64,000 nucleotides of DNA, taken from contig NZ_RHLK01000012.1 of NCBI RefSeq assembly GCF_009757775.1, positions 91,986 through 155,985 of the forward strand, in the 5' to 3' direction. The notes below the pieces were generated by a model. That model had not been told where the DNA came from. It was given only the letters and a program-made list of their open reading frames with translations, and did not search any database. Made by a program: the position numbers and the translations under genes. Position 1 is the stretch's first letter. Each line of letters starts with the position of its first letter. Positions 36,452 to 44,519 of the stretch are shown piece after piece. The stretch is from Paenibacillus lutrae. Its GTDB lineage: Bacteria > Bacillota > Bacilli > Paenibacillales > NBRC-103111.

Positions 36452-37015
36452 ATGATGAACATTATTTCTACAAAGTTCTCTCAGGCCCTATTAATCGAAC
36501 CCACGGTCCATGGTGACAGCCGTGGTTTTTTCATGGAAAGCTACAATGCTGAAAGATTTAATGAGCTTGGTATTCGGTACCAGTTCCTTCAAGATAATCA
36601 CTCACTATCCTCCGAAACAGGTGTTCTCCGCGGGCTTCATTATCAGCTTAATCCCAAAGCTCAGACCAAGCTCGTACGAGTCCTCGCAGGGGCTATTTAT
36701 GATGTTATAGTAGACATTCGAACAAACTCATCTACTTTCGGACAATGGCAGGGTTTTATCCTGAGTGCGGAGAATAAACGTCAATTATTGGTTCCGCAAG
36801 GTTTTGCCCATGGCTTTTGCACATTGATCCCTAATACGGAAGTATTGTATAAAGTGGACGAATATTATTCACCTGAACAGGATAGAGGAATACTCTGGAA
36901 TGATCCTTCTCTTGCAATTGACTGGCCAACCTCTTCTCCTATATTGTCTGACAAAGACAAAAAGCATCCGTTATTGAAGGACGCAGAGATTAATTTTAAC
37001 GAGGGAGAGGCATGA
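36452..37015 (+). CDS. rfbC: dTDP-4-dehydrorhamnose 3,5-epimerase
   Basis: Third enzyme of dTDP-L-rhamnose synthesis; a small cupin. HGDSRGFFMESYN at the start, GVLRGLHYQ with the catalytic His region, and PQGFAHGFCTL are all conserved. About 187 residues, as usual. AAAGGGGAT precedes ATG 36452 (36455 also possible). The stop overlaps the rfbB start (ATGA). Confidence 0.95.
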   Translation: MMNIISTKFSQALLIEPTVHGDSRGFFMESYNAERFNELGIRYQFLQDNHSLSSETGVLRGLHYQLNPKAQTKLVRVLAGAIYDVIVDIRTNSSTFGQWQGFILSAENKRQLLVPQGFAHGFCTLIPNTEVLYKVDEYYSPEQDRGILWNDPSLAIDWPTSSPILSDKDKKHPLLKDAEINFNEGEA

Positions 37016-38034
37016 CTATGAAACTGTTGGTTACAGGAGGAGCGGGCTTTATCGGGAGTAATTTTATTTTGTATATGCTCAAAAAATATCCTGAATACCA
37101 GATCGTTAATCTGGATGCCTTAACTTATGCAGGTAATTTAGAGAATTTGAAAGAGGCTGAGGGTAATTCTCAATATCAATTCATTAAAGCTGATATTGCT
37201 GATGGAATGGCAGTTGCCAAAGTATTCGATCAGGGAATAGATGTTGTGGTTAATTTTGCGGCTGAATCGCATGTGGACCGCAGTATTTTGGAACCGGACG
37301 TTTTTGTCCGCACGAATGTCATGGGAACCCAGGTGCTCCTGGACGCCGCAAAAGCTAATCAAGTAAAGAAGTTTGTCCAAGTGTCGACGGATGAGGTGTA
37401 CGGTTCGTTAGGTGAAACGGGATTATTTACAGAAGATACTCCACTTGCCTCTAACAGTCCCTATTCGGCAAGCAAAGCCGGCGCAGACTTACTTGTACGT
37501 GCCTATCACGAAACATTCGGCTTGCCTGTCAACATTACGCGCTGCTCGAACAACTATGGACCTTACCAGTTTCCTGAAAAGCTGATTCCTCTTATCGTTG
37601 CAAATGCTCTTGAAGATAAATCTCTACCTGTGTATGGAGATGGACAAAATATTAGGGATTGGCTCTATGTGGAGGACCACTGCTCGGCGATTGATCTTGT
37701 GATTCATAAGGGTAAAAATGGCGAGGTATATAACATTGGCGGCAATAATGAACGGACAAATCTTGCGATTATAAAAACGATTCTTGAGAATCTGGACAAA
37801 TCGGAAGAATTGATTACTTTTGTCAAGGATCGTCCGGGTCATGATCGCAGGTACGGTATTGATGCAGCCAAAATCACCTCAGAACTCGGCTGGCAACCGC
37901 AGTATCATTTTGAATCTGGGATTAAGGAAACAATCGAATGGTACTTGCAAAATAAAAACTGGTGGGAAAATATCCGGACGGGTGAGTATAAGGATTACTA
38001 TACGAAACAATATGGCTCAGCAGCGGGTGAATAA
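37012..38034 (+). CDS. rfbB: dTDP-glucose 4,6-dehydratase
   Basis: Second enzyme of dTDP-rhamnose synthesis, an NAD-dependent SDR. GGAGFIGSNF binds NAD; AAESHVDRSI, STDEVYG (catalytic Asp-Glu) and YSASK (catalytic Tyr/Lys) are all present. 340 residues is normal. The start overlaps rfbC; ATG 37018 is also possible. The rfbA-C-B-D order is common in S-layer glycan clusters of Bacillales. Confidence 0.96.
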   Translation: MTMKLLVTGGAGFIGSNFILYMLKKYPEYQIVNLDALTYAGNLENLKEAEGNSQYQFIKADIADGMAVAKVFDQGIDVVVNFAAESHVDRSILEPDVFVRTNVMGTQVLLDAAKANQVKKFVQVSTDEVYGSLGETGLFTEDTPLASNSPYSASKAGADLLVRAYHETFGLPVNITRCSNNYGPYQFPEKLIPLIVANALEDKSLPVYGDGQNIRDWLYVEDHCSAIDLVIHKGKNGEVYNIGGNNERTNLAIIKTILENLDKSEELITFVKDRPGHDRRYGIDAAKITSELGWQPQYHFESGIKETIEWYLQNKNWWENIRTGEYKDYYTKQYGSAAGE

Positions 38035-38035
38035 G

Positions 38036-38893
38036 ATGAAAGTGTTAGTAACAGGTGCCAATGGACAATTGGGCACCGATATATGCCAAGTGTTGAAAGC
38101 TGCCGGGCATGAGGTATTCGGGTACGGGCGCAGGGAACTTGACTTCACCGATCAAGAACAATGCGGCCTAGTTCTGAGGAGAGTAGCACCCGATATAATC
38201 ATTCACTCCGGTGCTTACACCGCCGTAGATAAGGCAGAGAGTGAAGCAGATCAAGCTTTTCTGGTTAATGCGGTTGGCACTAGAAATCTTGCTGTAGAAG
38301 CGGAAAAACTAGGGGCTAAGTTCTGCTATATTAGTACCGATTATGTGTTCGATGGCAGAGGCACAGTACCGTACAATGAATATGATTCAACTAACCCGCA
38401 GACGGTATATGGTAAATCCAAGCTGGCAGGCGAACTGCTCTCGCAATCACTTTGCAGCCGTTATTTTATCGTGCGCACTTCATGGGTTTACGGAAAGAAT
38501 GGAAATAATTTTGTTAAAACCATGCTAAAGTTGGGGAGAGAACAATCTTCTCTCAACATTGTGCATGATCAAGTGGGCTCGCCAACGTACACGCTTGACC
38601 TGGCCTGTTTCCTGTTGGACCTGGTACAAACGGAACAGTACGGCATCTATCATGCATCAAATTCTGGCACCTGTACATGGTACGAGTTCGCCCAAAAGAT
38701 TTTTAAGGAAGCGGGCATAGAAGTTTTAATTAATCCATGTTCGACGGATCAGTTTCCTCGTCCAGCACAAAGACCTGCATTCTCCGCTATGGATGGGATG
38801 GGAATTAGGATCAATGGATTTAAAGGATTTAGGTCATGGCAAGAAGGCCTCATCGATTTCCTAAAGGAGTATACCGGTGGTACACACAGATAA
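38036..38893 (+). CDS. rfbD: dTDP-4-dehydrorhamnose reductase
   Basis: Last step to dTDP-L-rhamnose, an NAD(P)H-dependent SDR. TGANGQLGTDI binds the cofactor, STDYVFDG and YGKSK form the active site, RTSWVYGKNGNNF follows. 285 residues. A longer open frame back to 37820 overlaps rfbB and is not used: ATG 38036 is one base after the rfbB stop. The end overlaps the next gene by 17 bases. Confidence 0.95.
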   Translation: MKVLVTGANGQLGTDICQVLKAAGHEVFGYGRRELDFTDQEQCGLVLRRVAPDIIIHSGAYTAVDKAESEADQAFLVNAVGTRNLAVEAEKLGAKFCYISTDYVFDGRGTVPYNEYDSTNPQTVYGKSKLAGELLSQSLCSRYFIVRTSWVYGKNGNNFVKTMLKLGREQSSLNIVHDQVGSPTYTLDLACFLLDLVQTEQYGIYHASNSGTCTWYEFAQKIFKEAGIEVLINPCSTDQFPRPAQRPAFSAMDGMGIRINGFKGFRSWQEGLIDFLKEYTGGTHR

Positions 38894-39809
38894 AGTTGTC
38901 GTTCTTCTATCTACTTACAACGGAGAAAAGTTTCTGGAAGCCCAATTGGATTCTATATTAAAACAAACATACTCTAATCTCATTGTGGTTATAAGAGATG
39001 ATGGATCAACAGATGCGACTGTCTCCATATTGGAAGCATACCAGCAATACGATCAGATCATCTTGATGTCGGATACCCGTAACAACTTGGGCCCTAAAAT
39101 GAGTTTTGGGGAATTACTGAGACTTGGTCTTCTCGATACCACAGCAGAGTACTTTATGTTTGCCGATCAAGACGACATTTGGCTGCCCGATAAAATTGAA
39201 CGAACCCTCCGGGTTATGAAACGGGAAGAAGCAGGTGGGGCCTCACTGCCCATTCTCATTCATTCCGACCTGAGAGTGATTGGGATACAAGGAGAAGAGA
39301 TCCATCCTTCTTTTTGGGCATATCAGAACCTGAGGCCATCTAGAGATTCTTTCCCGCGGCTTCTTATGCAGAATGTGATTACGGGCTGCACGGTGATGCT
39401 GAATCGAAAGCTGGCAGAATTGTGTTTACCTGTTCATCCGGATGCCATTATGCATGATTGGTGGATAGGGCTGGTTGCGAGTGCATTTGGCAAAATAGGT
39501 TATGTACATGAACCCACGATACTTTACCGTCAACATCAGCAGAATAGCGTAGGAGCGAAACGTTTTAACAGTCGTTATATTCTCAATAAAATTTTTGAAC
39601 CGGTTTCTATTGAAAAAAATATTAAGCAGGCCAGTGCGTTTAGGGCAAAATTCATTCATACATTATCCGGGCGTAGCCGTTTGACTTTGGATCAATACAT
39701 TGCTTTAGAACACGCTTCGTATATGAAGAGACGTTTACTCATTGTTAAGAATGGGTTCTATAAAATTGGTTTGATTCGCAACCTGGGCTTACTAATTAAT
39801 TGGAGATAA
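38877..39809 (+). CDS. GT2 glycosyltransferase (probable rhamnosyltransferase)
   Basis: GT-A fold enzyme of 310 residues: LLSTYNGEKFLEAQLDSI at the start, RDDGSTDAT and the metal-binding DQDDIW motif, then CTVMLNRKL and HDWWIGL, typical of family 2 enzymes often named rhamnosyltransferases. It starts at GTG 38877 inside the end of rfbD, after AAAGGAG. The dTDP-rhamnose genes just before it make rhamnose the likely donor. Terminator follows. Confidence 0.88.
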   Translation: MVHTDKVVVLLSTYNGEKFLEAQLDSILKQTYSNLIVVIRDDGSTDATVSILEAYQQYDQIILMSDTRNNLGPKMSFGELLRLGLLDTTAEYFMFADQDDIWLPDKIERTLRVMKREEAGGASLPILIHSDLRVIGIQGEEIHPSFWAYQNLRPSRDSFPRLLMQNVITGCTVMLNRKLAELCLPVHPDAIMHDWWIGLVASAFGKIGYVHEPTILYRQHQQNSVGAKRFNSRYILNKIFEPVSIEKNIKQASAFRAKFIHTLSGRSRLTLDQYIALEHASYMKRRLLIVKNGFYKIGLIRNLGLLINWR

Positions 39810-39842
39810 ATAGACCAAGCCCTAGCTTTGGTCTATTTGTTT
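39810..39842 (+). terminator. Terminator after the first GT2 gene
   Basis: ATAGACCAAGC pairs with GCTTTGGTCTAT (one bulged T), followed by TTGTTTG. It may split the glycan cluster into two transcripts; an extended -10 (TGCTATAAT, ending at 39880) follows. Confidence 0.65.
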
Positions 39843-39911
39843 GTAAATATTATCGCTTGCAGAAAGTGACATGCTATAATAGAAATATCTAGTAAATCGG
39901 ATGTGAATTAC

Positions 39912-40808
39912 ATGGATCTGAGCATCATTATAGTAAATTTTAATACTCCCCAGCTTACGATAGATTGTTTACAATCCGTGTACCAATCTGCAACTTCTTA
40001 TACCTATGAAGTGATCTTAATAGATAATAATTCCTCGGATAATTCCGTTGCCTGGATTCAAGAGGAGTTCCCTCAAGTGAAGCTGATCCGGAACAGAGAG
40101 AACGTCGGTTTTTCTCGAGCTAACAACCAAGGAATAAGAGCCGCAGCAGGGAAATATATTTTGTTATTGAACTCTGACACGATCCTAGAAAGGAATACGC
40201 TGCAAATTATGATTGATTTTATGAGTAATAACCCTGAAGTTGGAGCATCCGGCTGTAAAATCGTACTTCCAGACGGCTCGCTGGACAAAGCTTGCAAGCG
40301 TGGATTCCCGACGCCTTCTGCGTCTTTTTACTATGCATTTGGTATCAGTAAGTGGTTTCCTAACAATCCGCGATTTAATCAATATCAATTATCTCATTTG
40401 AACCCGGATGATGAATACACGGTAGACTGCTTAGTCGGCGCCTTTATGCTGGTTAGACGGGAAGTGATCGAGCAGGCAGGAATGCTGGACGAAGACTTCT
40501 TTATGTATGGGGAAGACGTGGATTGGTGCTACCGGATCAAACAAGCAGGCTGGCAGATCTATTATTATCCGCGTACTCAAATTATTCATTACAAGGGAGC
40601 CAGCAGCCGGCGTAAACCTTACAAGATCATTTATGAGTTTCACCGGGCCATGATATTATTTCATCGCAAACACTACAAGCAGAAGTATTCTTTTCTAACC
40701 AATTGGATTGTATATGCGGGAGTTGGAGTGAAGTTTGCTTTGGCGCTTTTGAAGAATAAGGCAATCCCTGTGTTAAAGACGAATAAGAAAACGGATTTAG
40801 GGGCCTGA
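39912..40808 (+). CDS. GT2 glycosyltransferase (WbbL-like rhamnosyltransferase)
   Basis: About 298 residues. LSIIIVNFNTPQLTIDCL at the start, DNNSSDNS, GFSRANNQGI, LLLNSDTIL (metal-binding region) and GAFMLVRREV with FFMYGEDVDWCYRIK are hallmarks of the WbbL-type rhamnosyltransferases. GTG 39903 is an alternative start; neither has a strong ribosome binding site. TATAAT at 39875-39880 with TGC ahead suggests its own promoter. Confidence 0.88.
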   Translation: MDLSIIIVNFNTPQLTIDCLQSVYQSATSYTYEVILIDNNSSDNSVAWIQEEFPQVKLIRNRENVGFSRANNQGIRAAAGKYILLLNSDTILERNTLQIMIDFMSNNPEVGASGCKIVLPDGSLDKACKRGFPTPSASFYYAFGISKWFPNNPRFNQYQLSHLNPDDEYTVDCLVGAFMLVRREVIEQAGMLDEDFFMYGEDVDWCYRIKQAGWQIYYYPRTQIIHYKGASSRRKPYKIIYEFHRAMILFHRKHYKQKYSFLTNWIVYAGVGVKFALALLKNKAIPVLKTNKKTDLGA

Positions 40809-40883
40809 GGATGACGATAACCTTCGCGGGATTTCCTGCAGCCAGCCCCCATTATGGATGAAAGATTTATGAGGTGAACATTC

Positions 40884-42290
40884 ATGCTTCGCAGAAATCA
40901 AAAATTTCTAACACAGATTTACGCGATTTTTGATTTTGCCGTTATCCAAACGGCTTTTTTGCTTGCCTGGTGGGTGAAATTCGAGAGCGGGTGGCTGGAT
41001 GCCAATCAGCCGATTCCGATGTCGGTTTATGCCGTCTGGAGCGCAGTATATGGAGCGGTGGCAATTGCAGTAGGCTTCTTCATCGGCCTATATGGTCCGA
41101 ACCGTAAGAAGCGCTTTGCGGATTCCCTGCTGAAGATCATGCAAACGCACTTCATTTCTTTGTTCATCCAGCTCAGTTTGTTGTTCTTCTTCAAGGAAGT
41201 TCATATCTCGCGTGAATTTCTGGCGATTTATATTACACTGGATATTATTCTCATCACGATCTATCGGTACATGCTCAAAGCAAGCCTCAAGCGTCTCCGT
41301 GAGAAGGGCTACAACAAACAATTTGTGCTCATTCTGGGAGCCGGATCTCTCGGCCGCCGTTTTCATGATAATCTGACTCAGCATCCGGAGCTGGGTTATG
41401 ACATTGTGGGGTTTTTAGATGACAACACGGAAAATAACCCCCTTCACACCAGACGCTTCAAGCCGGTGATCGGAACACTTGACGATCTGGAAGAGACTTT
41501 GCAGAGCAAGCTGATCGACGAGGTTATTATCGCACTGCCGCTAGATGTACATCATAAATTTCCACGTATTATTGCTGCGTGTGAGAAAGCCGGTGTAAGG
41601 ACGTTAATTATCCCGGACTTTTTCGATTACCTGCCGGCACGGCCTTTCTTCGATAATTTTGCGGGGATGCCGCTTATTAATGTAAGGGATATTCCGCTTG
41701 ATATGGTGGGGAACCGGATCATCAAGCGTACTTTTGATCTGCTTTTCTCATTGACGGCGATTCTTGTCACTCTTCCGGTTATGATTGTAATTGCGGTTGC
41801 GGTCAAATTGTCTTCACCAGGACCGGTTATATTCAAGCAGGAGCGGGTAGGATTGAACCGGCGGAGCTTCTACATGTATAAATTCCGTTCGATGCGTCAG
41901 GAAACCTCCGGAACATCCGATACGGGATGGACGACTGCTAACGATCCCCGCAAAACGAAGTTGGGAACCTTCCTTCGTAAAACAAGTCTCGATGAGCTTC
42001 CTCAGTTTTTTAATGTTCTATTCGGGCATATGAGTGTGGTCGGACCTCGCCCGGAACGCCCGTATTTCGTTGAACAATTTAAGGAAGAAATTCCGAAGTA
42101 TATGGTCAAACACCACATCCGGCCGGGAATTACGGGTTGGGCTCAGAGTAACGGGCTGCGCGGGGATACGTCGATCTCGGAGAGGATTCAGCACGACATT
42201 TTTTATATCGAGAACTGGTCCTTTATCTTTGATATTAAAATCATCTGGAAAACGATCATCAACGGGTTCCTTAACAAAAACGCCTACTAG
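40884..42290 (+). CDS. Undecaprenyl-phosphate sugar-1-phosphate transferase (PHPT, WbaP/WsfP type)
   Basis: Starts glycan synthesis by moving a hexose-1-phosphate from a nucleotide sugar to undecaprenyl phosphate. About five N-terminal hydrophobic segments, a CoA-binding-like domain (LILGAGSLGRRFHDNL), then the catalytic C-terminal part: KRTFDLLFSLTAIL, KQERVGLNRRSFYMYKFRSM, KTSLDELPQFFNVL, MSVVGPRPERPYF. 468 residues is normal. GAGGTGAA precedes ATG 40884. In S-layer glycosylation this enzyme (WsfP) adds galactose or glucose first. Confidence 0.93.
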   Translation: MLRRNQKFLTQIYAIFDFAVIQTAFLLAWWVKFESGWLDANQPIPMSVYAVWSAVYGAVAIAVGFFIGLYGPNRKKRFADSLLKIMQTHFISLFIQLSLLFFFKEVHISREFLAIYITLDIILITIYRYMLKASLKRLREKGYNKQFVLILGAGSLGRRFHDNLTQHPELGYDIVGFLDDNTENNPLHTRRFKPVIGTLDDLEETLQSKLIDEVIIALPLDVHHKFPRIIAACEKAGVRTLIIPDFFDYLPARPFFDNFAGMPLINVRDIPLDMVGNRIIKRTFDLLFSLTAILVTLPVMIVIAVAVKLSSPGPVIFKQERVGLNRRSFYMYKFRSMRQETSGTSDTGWTTANDPRKTKLGTFLRKTSLDELPQFFNVLFGHMSVVGPRPERPYFVEQFKEEIPKYMVKHHIRPGITGWAQSNGLRGDTSISERIQHDIFYIENWSFIFDIKIIWKTIINGFLNKNAY

Positions 42291-42352
42291 TATAATCAAC
42301 CGTCATCTTCCTGATACTAGGATCATATCCTGGTAAAGGGGAGGTTTTTATT

Positions 42353-42481
42353 ATGATCGATCATGAAGACGCTTACCCGGACGAACAGATGCCTATGGGA
42401 CGAGGGCTATTGATTGGGATCCTGATGGGAGCGGTCATGTGGGCCGTAATCATTGGAGGATTCGTGTACTTCGTCAGCTAA
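42353..42481 (+). CDS. 42-residue single-span membrane protein
   Basis: A short acidic N-terminus (MIDHEDAYPDEQMPMGRG) is followed by one hydrophobic helix (LLIGILMGAVMWAVIIGGF) and a 5-residue end. GGGGAGG at 42338-42344 gives a strong ribosome binding site. It follows the PHPT gene by 62 bases, so it may be cotranscribed with it. I do not recognise a family. Confidence 0.65.
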   Translation: MIDHEDAYPDEQMPMGRGLLIGILMGAVMWAVIIGGFVYFVS

Positions 42482-42608
42482 AAATAAACGCTTAAAAGGC
42501 ATGTCAGCGTTTTTCCCGCGCAGCGGCCGACCGGCCGCTGTCGTTCCGTGCAGCGCCACCCCCTGGAAGCTCCATGGGGGAGCAAATGCGGATACAATGC
42601 TACCTGCT

Positions 42609-42651
42609 CAAAAAAGGCAGCCCGGCGCGATGCGCAAGCTGTCTTTTTTGG
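42609..42651. terminator. Terminator downstream of the glycan cluster
   Basis: AAAAAAGGCAG pairs with CTGTCTTTTTT around a GC-rich loop that itself can fold (GCGCGATGCGC). T and A runs on both sides make it usable in both directions. The rest of 42482-42698 shows no gene; a GC-rich palindrome (AGCGGCC...GGCCGCT) lies at about 42522-42539. Confidence 0.75.
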
Positions 42652-42698
42652 TATGCTCTCGCAGATCGGCGTTTATGCGAGGCGGTGGTTGCGGTAAT

Positions 42699-42777
42699 AA
42701 AAAAGCGCCGAACGCGAAAGGATCCAGATCCAGATCAGAACAGATCCAGGATTGGTCATTCACGGCCCGGCGCTTCT
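42699..42777 (-). terminator. Probable terminator of the SDR gene
   Basis: On the minus strand AAGCGCCG pairs with CGGCGCTT and is followed by TTTT. The loop is long (about 57 bases) and contains a GGATC/GATCC hairpin, so the call is moderate. Confidence 0.5.
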
Positions 42778-42791
42778 AGCGAATCACAACC

Positions 42792-43541
42792 TTATCTTGC
42801 TGTCCAGCCGCCGTCGATAATGAGTTCAGTTCCGGTAACGAACGAGGATTCATCCGAAGCCAAGTACAAGACGCCGTAAGCGATATCTTCGGGTTGGCCC
42901 AGACGAGGCAGCGGTGTGCCCATTTCGAACATTTGACCGGCACCATTGTCCAAAGCTTCTTGGATCATGGGCGTTACAATAATTCCGGGATGTACGGAAT
43001 TCACGCGGATCTTGTGCGGTGCGAGCTCAATAGCGGAAGCTTTGGCAAGTGAACGTAAAGCGCCTTTCGCAGCAGTATACGCATTCGTATAATTAAGAGC
43101 TACAATACCCGCGATAGAAGAGATATGAATAACAGAACCGCCGCCGGCTTTTTTCATCTCGGGGACAACGTATTTCATCCCGACGATACAGCCTGTCAGA
43201 TTGATGCTCAGCACCTTATTCCACTCTTCGACGGTGAACGTTTCGAGAGTCGAGTCTGTACTCACCCCTGCATTATTCACGAGCACATCGATTTTGCCAA
43301 AATGCTCAGCAGCTTGCGCGGCAACATTCTTCCAGTCATCTTCAGACGCTACGTTGTGCTTAACGGCGATCGCCTGGCCGCCCTGGCTGATGATTTCCTG
43401 CACGACTTGTTCAAGCTGTGCCTCCTGGAGGTCGGTAGCAACGACTTTTGCGCCCTCTCTGGCAAAAAGCTTCGCTTCCGCGGCCCCCTGTCCCATTGCG
43501 GCCCCTGTTATAATAACGACTTTGTCCTGCAAGCGTCCCAT
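42792..43541 (-). CDS. Short-chain dehydrogenase/reductase (SDR)
   Basis: A classical SDR of 249 residues. TGAAMGQGAAEAK binds NAD(P), NNAG is the structural motif, the active site is Ser in ISSIAG with YTAAK (Tyr/Lys), and the C-terminus ends in DGGWTAR. An acidic residue after the second strand (VATDLQ) favours NAD. The substrate cannot be told. I start at ATG 43541 (AAAGGG upstream) rather than 43646. It is divergent from a TetR gene, which probably controls it. Confidence 0.9.
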   Translation of the reverse strand: MGRLQDKVVIITGAAMGQGAAEAKLFAREGAKVVATDLQEAQLEQVVQEIISQGGQAIAVKHNVASEDDWKNVAAQAAEHFGKIDVLVNNAGVSTDSTLETFTVEEWNKVLSINLTGCIVGMKYVVPEMKKAGGGSVIHISSIAGIVALNYTNAYTAAKGALRSLAKASAIELAPHKIRVNSVHPGIIVTPMIQEALDNGAGQMFEMGTPLPRLGQPEDIAYGVLYLASDESSFVTGTELIIDGGWTAR

Positions 43542-43629
43542 GAAGATACACCCTTTCTGAGTTTCACTATGGAAGCGCATACAAATATATAAGTTATTTG
43601 CAAGGCAACTATCCAACAGTGAGTTGTTT

Positions 43630-43648
43630 AATTGACATTGTGTCAATT
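43630..43648. promoter_or_regulatory. Palindromic operator between SDR and TetR genes
   Basis: AATTGACA, TTG, TGTCAATT: a perfect 8-3-8 palindrome in the divergent intergenic region. A TATAAT at 43648-43653 touches it. A likely binding site for the TetR protein encoded next to it. Confidence 0.6.
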
Positions 43649-43774
43649 ATAATACTAAAAGAGGATTTCAAATTCGACAACCAACAAAAAATTAGAATTT
43701 GTCGATTAATCATCAGAACCAGTTCCACTGTTGTGAAAGCGTCCTATGATAGACGCAGAAGAGGGGTAGTGTCG

Positions 43775-44422
43775 ATGAAAGCCAAATCTAAAACCGATCC
43801 CCGGATTGTACGCTCACGGCAAATGTTCCGGGATGCCTTAATTGAATTAATTAAAGAAGAGGGTTATGACAGTCTTACCGTACAGAAAATCGCCGCGCGT
43901 GCGGATCTCAATCGGGCTACCTTTTACCTCCATTACCGGGATAAACAAGATCTCATGCAGCAGAGCGTGAACGAAGTATTCAACGAGCTGACTCAAAGTC
44001 TGCACTTGAGTGAAATGAACCCTTCCGGTTTTGATTATCAGACAGAAGAACCTCATCCTGCTTTTCTTAGACTTTTTGAGCATATCGGACTTTATGCGGG
44101 CTTCTACGAGGTCATTCTAAATGAGCCCAACCTGCCTGGTTTTACCGGGGAGCTAACCGAAGTGATTTCCCGTTTTGTAACAGCCGGTATAAATACAGTT
44201 GCCCCCCGGGATAACCAGCTGAATGTGCCCCGGGAGATGCTTGTCAGCTACACGAGCGCAGCTTTTTTGGGAGTGATAGGATGGTGGCTGAAGAACGACA
44301 GGCAGTTTTCTCCAAAATATATGGCTGCCAAAACGATGCTTCTCGCCATTAAAGGCCCGTATGCGGAGAATCCGTTTATGCTCGGTGAATCCGATAAGTC
44401 ATCAGATAGAATGTCCCAATAG
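43775..44422 (+). CDS. TetR-family transcriptional regulator
   Basis: 215 residues. The N-terminal helix-turn-helix reads KIAARADLNRATFYLHY, with KQDLMQQ after it, the typical TetR pattern. The C-terminal part (about residues 80-200) is the ligand and dimer domain, of the TetR_C type seen in DhaS-like regulators. ATG 43775 follows GAGGGG; the frame is open upstream to 43598 but without a good start. Divergent from the SDR gene with a palindrome between, so it probably represses that gene. Confidence 0.88.
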   Translation: MKAKSKTDPRIVRSRQMFRDALIELIKEEGYDSLTVQKIAARADLNRATFYLHYRDKQDLMQQSVNEVFNELTQSLHLSEMNPSGFDYQTEEPHPAFLRLFEHIGLYAGFYEVILNEPNLPGFTGELTEVISRFVTAGINTVAPRDNQLNVPREMLVSYTSAAFLGVIGWWLKNDRQFSPKYMAAKTMLLAIKGPYAENPFMLGESDKSSDRMSQ

Positions 44423-44460
44423 CTGCCCCAATTTTACAAAACACCGGTACCGAACAGAAA

Positions 44461-44489
44461 AAGACGGCTTCTAAATAGAAAGCCGTCTT
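44461..44489. terminator. Bidirectional terminator between TetR and adenine deaminase genes
   Basis: AAGACGGCTT pairs with AAGCCGTCTT around TCTAAATAG-type loop. A run (AAAAA) precedes it on the plus strand, good for the minus-strand gene. Confidence 0.7.
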
Positions 44490-44519
44490 GTAAACGTTCT
44501 GAGAAAAGCTTATCCGCTC

